The notes under the pieces are model-generated. The model ran no database searches and had not been told where the DNA came from. It saw nothing but the letters and a program-made list of their open reading frames with translations. Below are positions 50,338-59,561 of a DNA stretch of 64,000 bases, piece after piece (the stretch's first letter is position 1; each line of letters starts with the position of its first letter). The position numbers and the translations under genes were made by a program. This DNA is from Sinonovacula constricta (taxonomy: Eukaryota; Mollusca; Bivalvia; Cardiida; Solecurtidae), in contig CM017571.1 of assembly GCA_007844125.1 (NCBI GenBank), forward strand, positions 2,734,088 through 2,798,087. Reading direction: 5' to 3'.

Positions 50338-51054
50338 ATAGATAGAGTTTATCTCTGAAATATGTGATATTAGGTATTAGGTTACCCTGATATGATGGTC
50401 ATTAATTGACTGTTCGATTGTTTGTTTGAAACAAGATCTAAAAGATGACATCTAGACAGTCTGGTACAAGGTCATTTAGTTGATCAACAAGTCTTTCAGA
50501 GAGACGATCTGTGCTGGAAAAACATATAGTGATGAGAAGACCAGGCCACAGTGTATGGGGAGTACTTTATACTTGCACAAAAGGCGTTGGTTGTGTTGCT
50601 GTCACTGCTGTAGCTAAATGTTTGAAACACTGACCATGCTCAGACAGAAGTGAGCGATATCTGGAAGATATATACACTAAACAGTGACACTTTATAGTTC
50701 ATGTTTATCATGAATGTTCTGGTTTATTAAACTTTATAAGAATTATTTGCTGACTGGCTGAAAATTATTTTTGTAGGACTCTTAAGAGTATCTTCTATTT
50801 TTGTTTTTCAAATCTGTTCGCATTTTAAAAATCCTGCCACAATTCAGTTTTGAGCAAAACTTTGGCTGAATATAAACAGATATGTAAATGATTTGACTGT
50901 ATCCTTTTGCCAAATTTAACCCTTCAAGAGCATCCATGGTTAAAGTCTCTAATATATAGAAAATAGACATGACACCTATAATATTGATAATGATTAAAGT
51001 CTGAAATGTTTGTTAATGTTAAGTTAATATGTAATATGTTAATATGTACAATTG

Positions 51055-51060
51055 AATAAA
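51055..51060 (+). terminator. Candidate poly(A) signal of MRPL57
   Basis: AATAAA about 720 bp after the MRPL57 stop. The stretch 50338-51054 has no other coding signal and is probably 3' UTR. Confidence 0.35.
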
Positions 51061-51206
51061 ATGTTAATGTAAAAAATATAAAGGTGTGAATCGGTGCTTT
51101 ACGTTTATTGTTTATCACAAATGATCAAAATACATGTAAAAATAAAAACATAAATATTTCAGCTATCCTATGTTATTTCCTGACAGTTCCTTGTTTGCTA
51201 AAGCGA

Positions 51207-51475
51207 CTTGCCGCAATAGCTCAGTTGGTAGAGCGTCGGCTTGCGGATCGGGAGGTCGCGGCTTCAAACCCCGGATGGGTCAAACCAAATACTTTAAAGT
51301 TGGTAGTTCCCTCCTAACGCTCGGGGCTAAGGGGGCAGCATTACGACTGACTCGTCGGTGTAAGTATAATGGATAGGCCGGGTTCATTTCCTGGGTACCT
51401 CATAAGTGCCCCTGTGCTATAATAATAGAAATGTCGCTGCATAATATCGGCAAAAATGCCGGCAAATCACTTTGG
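51207..51475 (+). mobile_element. SINE-C copy 1 (tRNA-derived)
   Basis: tRNA-like head GCCGCAATAGCTCAGTTGGT ... GGCTTCAAACCCCGG. Body CTCGGGGCTAAGGGGGCAGC, ACTCGTCGGTGT, CCTCATAAGTGCCCCTGTGC, ending CGGCAAAAATGCCGGCA. The same body follows the head at 63326, so it is a SINE and not a tRNA gene. Confidence 0.88.
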
Positions 51476-51480
51476 TAAAG

Positions 51481-51895
51481 CAGGGCTGGAACAAATTCTT
51501 TTCGATGACTAGTCCTGGACTGGTTACCTGGACAAAAATGCCCGAAAATTTGCGTTGTTTTCACTTAACGAACACAACACATTTGTCATATCAACATCTA
51601 ACAAGCAAGGTATAACAAGTTCTTTTATTTTTGACTAGAAGCATTTATGTATCGCGCATCGTGATTGGATGTTTTGGACAGGTGCATGTATTGTACATGT
51701 ACCGCCTTTATTTGTTGATAAATGCTCCTGGCATGAAATTGTCTTCATCACTTATTAGAAACCGCTGTTTATTTGTCACTTGTCCGACTGCCGATTTATG
51801 ACTTGTCCGGACTAATTTAATAATCAATGACCAGCAGCCCGAAACTGCATTTTGACTTGTCCGGGACGTCGGGTTACCGTATTTTTCCAGCCCTG
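51481..51895 (+). mobile_element. CAGGGCTGG element with 5-bp target duplication, copy 2
   Basis: Ends CAGGGCTGGAA and TTTTTCCAGCCCTG, flanked by TAAAG on both sides (51476-51480, 51896-51900). 415 bp. Inserted at the end of a SINE-C copy. Confidence 0.88.
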
Positions 51896-51929
51896 TAAAG
51901 GTCTAAATGGTTCTGTCTTACTCCACTTA

Positions 51930-52448
51930 TAGATAGTTTCCACATCAATGAAAATCCATTGTCTTGGCAGCCATCTTTGATGGCAACTTCAAGGGATTTT
52001 CAGATGAATTGTATAGAAGCGTAAATTTTATTTTCTTGTAATTTCTTCACTTGTGGTCCTAAAATGAAAAGCTATACACCGTTGGAAAGCTCTTGAAATT
52101 CATTTTTTTAGAATGCAATATTTTTAAAATTGATAAATGCACAAAGAATTAATACACATAAATAAATAAAATTGGCCCATCCTTAAACAAAATGAACAGT
52201 GCAACTTTCTTGGTTGTATTTTGTTTACCTTTTTAACTATCAAAATATTGTTTTTATATTTAAAATTCTTCATAAAAGCTGTTAAATTTGATATAAAATT
52301 TAGTAAAATAGACTGAAAAATAACAACACCGTGGTGAGTTTAATACAGCACATATTTCCCGATTTCGGCCTGCATTAGCTTCTGCCTTCAAAGATGGATG
52401 CCTTAAACTGTCTTATCAGTGCCTATGACATCACATGGAAACTATCTA
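51930..52448 (+). mobile_element. TA-type element TAGATAGTTTCC, copy 3
   Basis: TAGATAGTTTCCACATC on the left and CATGGAAACTATCTA on the right, 519 bp, non-coding, just after the CAGGGCTGG element. Confidence 0.85.
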
Positions 52449-52679
52449 TTGGCCTACAGTCTTAAGACTTACTTATATAATAAGGTTGTCCAGCTTATCT
52501 ATTATGCTTTGGTCATTCTATCCAGACATTTGTTTGGAGTCTCTTCAACCGTAAAACACTGTATTGCCACAACTGTGTTGGTGTGATAAACATATCATTT
52601 GTAGTTTGATAGATGAATGTAAACATCTTTAGTTTATAACGGTTTAAAACTGACAAGATAAACTGTATTTATGCACAAA

Positions 52680-52985
52680 TCGGACATGGTAGTGCAATCG
52701 GTAGAGCGTCAGCTCCAGGTACGGAAGGCCGTGGCTTCGAACCCGTGCCGTGACATAACAAGGTCGTAAAAAATGGAAGTGGTATAGCTCCTTTGATAAC
52801 GCTCAAGCAAATATAAGGATACTTCCACGACTGGTTGACTCTGTGTCGGGATAATGTGACTAGGTGTGGTGTCATGCCAGGTGTTCATGGCATGCTATAC
52901 ACAGTGAAGGCAGCACTATATCTTCAAGTGGAGACCGTCTCCAGATAACTAAAATGCTGTTGGTGGGACGATAAAACCAACAAAC
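52680..52985 (+). mobile_element. SINE-A copy 9
   Basis: TCGGACATGGTAGTGCAATC head, complete body, tail GGTGGGACGATAAAACC. Confidence 0.9.
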
Positions 52986-53668
52986 CTATGTACAATAAAT
53001 GAACCAAAGCCAAATAAATACATCAAAAAACAACAAACAAACAAAACCCGTGACAAGTTAGGTTTCAAATATGTGATGCAAGCATTCTAGACCCTAGACC
53101 CTTATAAATTTTGTTTGGCTTTACTCAATTGAAAAACGCTACTGTTTTTGTTGAAATTACTGACCAGGAAGTTACTTTTAATTTTACAAAAAATCAAGTG
53201 GATTTTGAACACAAAAAGGGGATAAGGTCTTTTCTTTTTGTGGGGGGTATGAAACTGAAAGTAAATATAAAAATACAGTCTACTTAAGCAAGTATTTCTT
53301 ATTACTTACGGGATTTAAGCTGTTGAATATTACACAATGTCACTATGTGAAAAGCAAATACAACATTTAACAAAGACGTAAAATCATATTTTTAAAAGCA
53401 TATATTAAACTATTAGCTTTTGTGATTCGCTTTATGTGGAAGGTACATTAAAAAAGTCATAAAGAATCAAGAAAAAAACTTTATTTGTCACAAGAATGAA
53501 AAGAGCAATGTAATAAGAATAAAAATATACATCAAATTTAAACAACAACAAATAATTAAAATACAAATGTATTAATGAACATGATTGCTTAAAGGAATTG
53601 TACACCCAAAACGGTTCTTTAATATCGTTTAAACATGTTCCTATACATGGGTTTGATGTGAATGTTAA

Positions 53669-53974
53669 ATGTGGTATCCGACAGTTTGCCTATATCTAAT
53701 GTATGTATCAATATCGGTAAATATGAACGATTGGGATTCCTGCTAAAAATAGACATCGACGTCACAGCGGATGACGTGAATGAGATAAAACATAAGTGGT
53801 CACGTGGTTTTCTTTCTTTTCTAGGACATACAATTTTTTATGACTGTTGTGGTTCACTCTTCAGGCAAGCACAGTCCATCAATAAACAGCATTTTTCAAG
53901 ATCTGTTTAGATAACAATAGTTTACTAAGTTATTTAATGAAAATATTTTTGGTCCAAAATGTCGGATACAACCT
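53669..53974. mobile_element. TTAA-type inverted-repeat element, copy 7 (short)
   Basis: ATGTGGTATCCGACAGTTTG after TTAA; right end CAAAATGTCGGATACAACCT. An internally deleted 306-bp form next to the LINE tail. Confidence 0.8.
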
Positions 53975-53983
53975 TTAGTGTTG

Positions 53984-56900
53984 TTTTTTTTTTTTAATTT
54001 ATTAATCGACAGGCATTAAAATGTGCAAAAATAGGCAGTTTTCTAGATTTTTTTGTTTTACACTTTAGTTTAAACATATTTTATTCTCACAATTGTATAA
54101 AACATTGTACATACACATTCACGAATATATAAAGTGAAAAGGATTTGAACGAAAGCTTAGCTTATGATGTTCATCTCCTGGATCATTATAAAAACATACA
54201 AGATAAAGAACACGTTTATACATAGTAAACATTGATACTGGACATCTTAGATGAAATATCATGGGGATTTCTAAAAACTAGATTAAGTGATATAGTGATA
54301 ATCTATTATGAGAAGAAAGGATAGTGGTAATGTATAAGTATTATTGAAATTAGTGAGAAACAAATATTGATTGTGATAAATAGAGGTCTACCGTGTTAAC
54401 TGCTGCATATCATGCTTGTCAAACCTTTTAGTTTCTATAATATACGTATGGACACAATTAAATATTGTACAATTTTGTGTATATGTCAGAGACGGGTTAC
54501 CAAATAATAGCACATTAACGTCAACGTTAAACCCATCTAATGAGCTTAACATATTTTCACGTTGTAGTGTGTATAAGCGACATTCTAGAAGAAAGTGTTT
54601 GTTGGACTCGACAGCTCCGCATCTACACTTCGGACTAGACTCAACCCCTTTGGAAGAAAGGTGTTGCTTTAATGAGCTGCAATTGGTACGAAGTCGTGTA
54701 TGAAGAATTTGGGCACGCCTGGTACCAAAGTTATAGAAAACCGGAACCTTCATTACGTCAAAATTTAGTAAAGATTTAAATAAGCTTAGAGTTGGTGTAT
54801 TTCGTAAGTGATGCGGCAACATATTCCATTCACGAATAACTGAAGGAAGGAAAGAATTATAATATGACGATGTTCTGGCAAAGATTCCAGGGATGTTGTC
54901 GGCGTTTCGTAATTGATAACGTTGGTTTACTGGAGTCGTAGGAATCAATGAAATTAAATAACTAGGAGTTAGGCCATTAACCATCTTATAGAACAGTTTT
55001 AAACAATGCTTTCTTCGCCTAGTAGAAAGAGTTTCCCACCCAACCTCTTTCAAGAGTGTATTTATCCCTACTAGTTTTGTTGCCCCAGTAACAATACGGG
55101 CACATTCAATATTAATTTTTTCTAGCGCATCAGCTTCGTAATCCGCACAGTTATACCAAATGACGTTAGCGTATTCTAGAATAGGTCGGATGTAAGATAC
55201 GTAAATTGTTTCGAGGGCTTTGCGGTCTAGGTAGAATTTGTGTTTACGAAGAATATTTACACACTGCCATGCTTTGGTTTTGACGTAATTAATATGATGG
55301 CTCCAAGAACAGTTATTTGACAATAAGACACCAAGATGTTTATGCTCAGTGACTTCGGGAATCAATTGACCATACATTAAAAGGCGGGGGTGATTGTTAG
55401 TCTTCTTGCGAGATATAATTAAAGATTCTGATTTGGATGGGTTGAAGTTTACCAGCCATTTTTGTGCCCACTTGCCTATTTTATTTATATCAGATTGTAA
55501 GTGATTTGCTGATGTTTCTGCATTGTCAGAAATTGTATAGAGACTAGTGTCGTCTGCGAAGAGATTTATATTGGATTCAATGCCGTCAACAACATCATTT
55601 ATAAATATAAGAAAAAGCATTGGGCCCAATATAGAACCCTGCGGGACTCCAGCCTTAATTGATGCCCAGTCAGAAACTGCGCCAGGAAGGACGACTCTCT
55701 GTCGCCTTAACGACAAGTAGTCTTCATACCAATCTAAAAGAGGGCCCCTAATTCCCACAGCACTCAGTTTAGCGAGTAAGCCTTTATGCCAAACTTTATC
55801 AAAAGCCTTACTGATATCAAAAAAGACTGCTCTTACTTCTAGCCCATCGTCGAGTGCTTTGCAAAAGTTATTGTAGATTAAAGCAAGTTGATTAATAGTT
55901 GAGTCGCCGGGTATGAATCCAGATTGAAAAGGTGTAAAGAAATTAATACTACGGAGGTGGTTAAACGTGTGTTTGTAAACAAGACGTTCGAAAACCTTTT
56001 CCATTGTGTTAAGTAAAGATATCGGTCTATAATTATTTGGCAATGAAGCATCTCCTTTTTTAAAGACCGCTGTTACGTTTGCCTCTTTCCATATACTAGG
56101 GACTTTACCTAAACTTAAAGATTTATTAAACAGATCACACAAAGGAGAAGATAATTCATGTGCTAATTCGAGTAAAATTTTGTTGCTAATACCATCGGGC
56201 CCTGCTGCCTTTCCTAAAGTTAGTGATTTTAGTGTTTCTTCAACTTCATATGGAGTCAAAAGTATAAATTCAAGTGACTCATCGTACTGGCTTAAGTCAG
56301 AGGGAATGGATTTATTAGTGTCATCAATATCAGTCTGACTTTGAAAGAAGTTATTTAATAGGTTTGCCTTTTCGAAGTCATTTGACGTTGGCATGCATAA
56401 AGACTGGTTTATTAATGGTGGTATTGAGTGATTTGATGACTTATTTATAAATGAGTTTAATACTTTCCAGAATTCTTTAGATGAAGGCTTACAACTTTTC
56501 AAATTATTAGTCAGATTGATGTAATACTCGAGTTTTGCTTTACGAATTAAAGCTACCGTTTCATTCCTAGTCTGTCTGAATTTCTGCCAGTAATGTACTG
56601 ACTGTGTTACTTTACCTTTTTTATAAAAACGTTTTCTTTTACGAATATTTTTTTTAATTTCGCAAGTTAACCATGGTTGATCGTTCGGATTGACTCTTAT
56701 TCTTCTATTTGGTATATTATTTTTGGACAAATTTTGTATCATTTTTGTTACTCGAGATGCATATATATCAATATCATCATTCTTACAGTTTTCCCAGTTA
56801 GCAGAACTAATTTCTGCGCGCAATTTTATATAATCACCTTGGTCATATTTCCATATATGTCTGAAGAAAGTTTTCTGCTTTGAATGAATAAAACTATATA

Positions 56901-57150
56901 ATACATAAACAGGACAGTGATATCGTATGTCCTGGTCAAGAAAATGGTCTAATACACCCGAATGCTTAACGTATTCTACATTTGATAATATGATAAGATC
57001 AATGAGAGATTCGGAGTTTTCAGTAAAATGTGTCGGTTCATTTATTACTTGATATAAATTAAATTGTTGTAATAAATCGTTGATCTTTTGGAATGAAGGT
57101 TTAGCTGGGGATAGTATATCAAGATTAAAGTCACCCATTAGAATTAATTT
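53984..57150 (-). mobile_element. 5'-truncated Jockey/CR1-like LINE insertion
   Basis: The element body holds the 916-codon ORF. On the minus strand, about 390 bp of AT-rich sequence follow the stop and could be the 3' UTR. They end at a T-run on the plus strand (53986-53998) that would read as a poly(A) tail. The 5' edge is near 57140, where AT-rich repeats of TTAATTTTAA begin. I could not define a target-site duplication, so both edges are approximate. Confidence 0.6.
54388..57138 (-). CDS. Non-LTR retrotransposon ORF2-like: endonuclease C-terminus plus reverse transcriptase
   Basis: An uninterrupted 916-codon frame. It begins MGDFNLDIL, the GDFN motif well inside an APE-type endonuclease, so the N-terminal half of the endonuclease is missing. 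The remaining endonuclease motif SLIDLIILS is near residue 45. Reverse transcriptase motifs follow in order: KAAGPDGISNKILLEL (about 310), NNYRPISLLNTMEKVFERL (about 370), FFDISKAFDKVWHKG (about 440), GVPQGSILGPMLFLIFINDV (about 500) and the catalytic NLFADDTSLYT (about 528). A Cys/His end motif CRCGAVESNKHFLLEC is near 860. This is the layout of Jockey/CR1-like LINEs. No stop or frameshift interrupts it, suggesting a fairly recent, 5'-truncated insertion. The nominal Met start is simply the first ATG after the truncation. Confidence 0.95.
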   Translation of the reverse strand: MGDFNLDILSPAKPSFQKINDLLQQFNLYQVINEPTHFTENSESLIDLIILSNVEYVKHSGVLDHFLDQDIRYHCPVYVLYSFIHSKQKTFFRHIWKYDQGDYIKLRAEISSANWENCKNDDIDIYASRVTKMIQNLSKNNIPNRRIRVNPNDQPWLTCEIKKNIRKRKRFYKKGKVTQSVHYWQKFRQTRNETVALIRKAKLEYYINLTNNLKSCKPSSKEFWKVLNSFINKSSNHSIPPLINQSLCMPTSNDFEKANLLNNFFQSQTDIDDTNKSIPSDLSQYDESLEFILLTPYEVEETLKSLTLGKAAGPDGISNKILLELAHELSSPLCDLFNKSLSLGKVPSIWKEANVTAVFKKGDASLPNNYRPISLLNTMEKVFERLVYKHTFNHLRSINFFTPFQSGFIPGDSTINQLALIYNNFCKALDDGLEVRAVFFDISKAFDKVWHKGLLAKLSAVGIRGPLLDWYEDYLSLRRQRVVLPGAVSDWASIKAGVPQGSILGPMLFLIFINDVVDGIESNINLFADDTSLYTISDNAETSANHLQSDINKIGKWAQKWLVNFNPSKSESLIISRKKTNNHPRLLMYGQLIPEVTEHKHLGVLLSNNCSWSHHINYVKTKAWQCVNILRKHKFYLDRKALETIYVSYIRPILEYANVIWYNCADYEADALEKINIECARIVTGATKLVGINTLLKEVGWETLSTRRRKHCLKLFYKMVNGLTPSYLISLIPTTPVNQRYQLRNADNIPGIFARTSSYYNSFLPSVIREWNMLPHHLRNTPTLSLFKSLLNFDVMKVPVFYNFGTRRAQILHTRLRTNCSSLKQHLSSKGVESSPKCRCGAVESNKHFLLECRLYTLQRENMLSSLDGFNVDVNVLLFGNPSLTYTQNCTIFNCVHTYIIETKRFDKHDMQQLTR

Positions 57151-57977
57151 TAATTAATTTTAATTATGTTGGAAGTAGAAACTAGCCAGTGTCTTCCATC
57201 ATTGTACCTAAACTACTAAATTATTTTTTGCTTGAATATCGTAAGAATGATTAACAATGGTATTATAAAGCAAGAGACGGTGTCTTTAATGTGTGATATT
57301 TGAAATGGTTAATTCATACACTGTACAAGTCGAAACCATACTAATACAAATCTCAAGTGTAATTAAGATTATATAGATCTAACAATGTTTGTTTTGTTTT
57401 TGTTACATCACACCGACACAATTATGGTCATATTTAATGGCATGTTTTTTTTAGTACATTTAAATGTTTAGTTTATTTTGTATACAAAAATTAAACAAAA
57501 ACGTTAAAAAGTGTCAATGTCCGTTGTACAATAGTTTTTGCTATTGTCTGCTAATCTGATTCTTTGTCTTGCTACATTGATGTTTTTGCAATTGCATGCT
57601 GTGCTGTTACTCGGCATTCTGGTTATTTTCTTTACAACAATCGCCAAACAATAGCGAATTCCTGTTATTGTCGGCTATATTATTTTCTTCAGTCACAAAG
57701 CTGAGGCGCCGTATCTAAGGCGGCACCGACAAAAATATAAGCAGCAACAATGCATTGTCAGAACTGATTATGATAAATGGAATACAGTGATGATATAAAT
57801 TACTATCTACAAAAAACAACGAAAATGTTCACAAAAAAGAGACCTTAATATATTTAAGAAAAGCTCTTAAATAAAAGTACATAAATAAGTTATAATTATT
57901 GCATAAACTTAACAAAATACTTATTAATTTGTTTTAAGTAAAACTCTGAAAAGAACAAAATATTTAAGTAGGTTTAA
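57151..57977. other. Intergenic, no feature seen
   Basis: AT-rich flank of the LINE. A short SINE-B-like tail remnant (CATCACACCGACACAATTAT) lies at about 57406-57426. Confidence 0.35.
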
Positions 57978-58362
57978 ATTGTCAACGGTCTACCCACTTA
58001 AGAATGTTTTAAAATATTGCACAACGGTCTACCCACTTAAGTATGATTTAAACTATTGAACAAACGGTGTATCCACTTAAGTATGTTTTTAACTATTGTA
58101 CAACGGTCTACCCACTTTCGTATGTTTTAAACTATTGTACAACGGTCTACCCACTTTCGTATGTTTTAAACTATTGCACAACGGCCTACCCACTTAAGTA
58201 GGTTTAAACTATTGCGCAATCGGTCTACCCACTTAAGTAGGTTTTAAACTATTGCACAACGGTCTACCCACTTAAGTAAGTTTTAGGTATTGCACAACGG
58301 TCTACCAACTTAAGTAGGTTAAAAGTATTGCGCAACGGTCTTCCCACTGAAGTAGGTTAAAT
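57978..58362 (+). repeat. 39-40-bp tandem array, about 10 copies
   Basis: Units of CAACGGTCTACCCACTTAAG followed by TAGGTTTTAAACTATTG, with variants such as CACTTTCGTATG. Located between the LINE and the PAN-like gene. Confidence 0.93.
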
Positions 58363-59561
58363 CTTCAGCGATCTTCAGTCAAATGAGAAAGAGATATATT
58401 GCTTTGTAAATGGCTTAAATATAAAAGGAGTTGAATTAACACATTATTTGATTTTTGTTTTGTTTAATTTAATGTATCTAATTTGGTTTAATATTTCCCC
58501 ATTTTTGTCTACAATGACATATTTCCAATTCTTGGGGTGGGGGTCGGGGTGGGGGTGGGGTATGGGTTCTGGCCATGTTAAAAAATGATGAGAAAAAATC
58601 CAGACGTGACCTTCCCACCACACGCTCCCTGTTCATAACTCTTTCTTATAATTCTATAATCAACATCTGAAATCTATAAAAGGATAAACAACCCTGCGAT
58701 TTTTATCTAATCGCAGCGAAAATGGCAGGTGCATCGGTTCCTATTGTGCTAATGATAAAATTGTGAAGTCTCACCAAAAATGGACGCAAACTGCAAGCGA
58801 AATAGCCCGGGAAAAATTTAATTCACCGACGGGCGGCCAATATGATTCCAGTATCCTCTGCCCTAAACTTCGCTGTGGGCGCTTGTAGGTGTCAAAGTGG
58901 TCTTTCAGAACATAACAGCTCGTTTAAGGTATCCGTCAAGCAAATAAGCAGAAAAAAAAATCAACACAACTTCAGATGTCAAGATAATATTTTTATAGAT
59001 CTATAAAAGTCACTTAAAACAATAATAGCTTTTCCTATTGAACCATTTGCTCGTGTGTCCTTACGGCGTCAAACAAAATATAGCTGTATCCTCAATCGGA
59101 ACACCTCGGATAATTTACGAATCATCTCTCGGATGTATGTAGGTGGTCGGATCACCTCGGCCATTTCCCTAAATGGGACTAGTTTTGTGACAGACGTGAA
59201 AACAAAGATGGCAGCTCGGATGACAGCTCACATCAGTACGATGCCTGTAAAACTTCAATTTGTGACGGCTTCAAATTTAAATAATCCAAGTTTAAATTAC
59301 CCCGTGCAGCAGACACGCAGCTGTCAAACGATGGCATAATTTATGTTTTGTGCGAACTACATTTTAGGCATATTCCGGCGAACAAAACGATCGTGATTTC
59401 AGTAAGTATCATTGCGCCAGATACATCCGAGGGATGAGTGTCCCGAGGACGGAATTACCCGAGGAGTTCCGATTGCTGTATCCTTCCACCAGGCTAATCC
59501 GATAGTTGACGTAATATTTCGGAATACTTAGTAAGCCGTAAAGTGCCTACTGATTCCGTCA
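58363..59561. other. Downstream flank of PAN-like gene
   Basis: Less AT-rich than most of the window, with a G-rich run at 58535-58562. It may hold the 3' UTR of the minus-strand gene. On the plus strand a TATA-like TCTATAAAAGG (58673-58683) precedes only a 15-codon frame. No gene can be supported. Confidence 0.3.

Noticed and set aside
51207..51280. Possible tRNA gene
   Set aside because: The same tRNA-like head with the same long body recurs at 63326, and the acceptor-stem ends do not pair convincingly. It is a SINE head.
59055..59339. 94-codon plus-strand frame
   Set aside because: It begins at GTG, not ATG, has low-complexity content and no recognisable motif or splice context.
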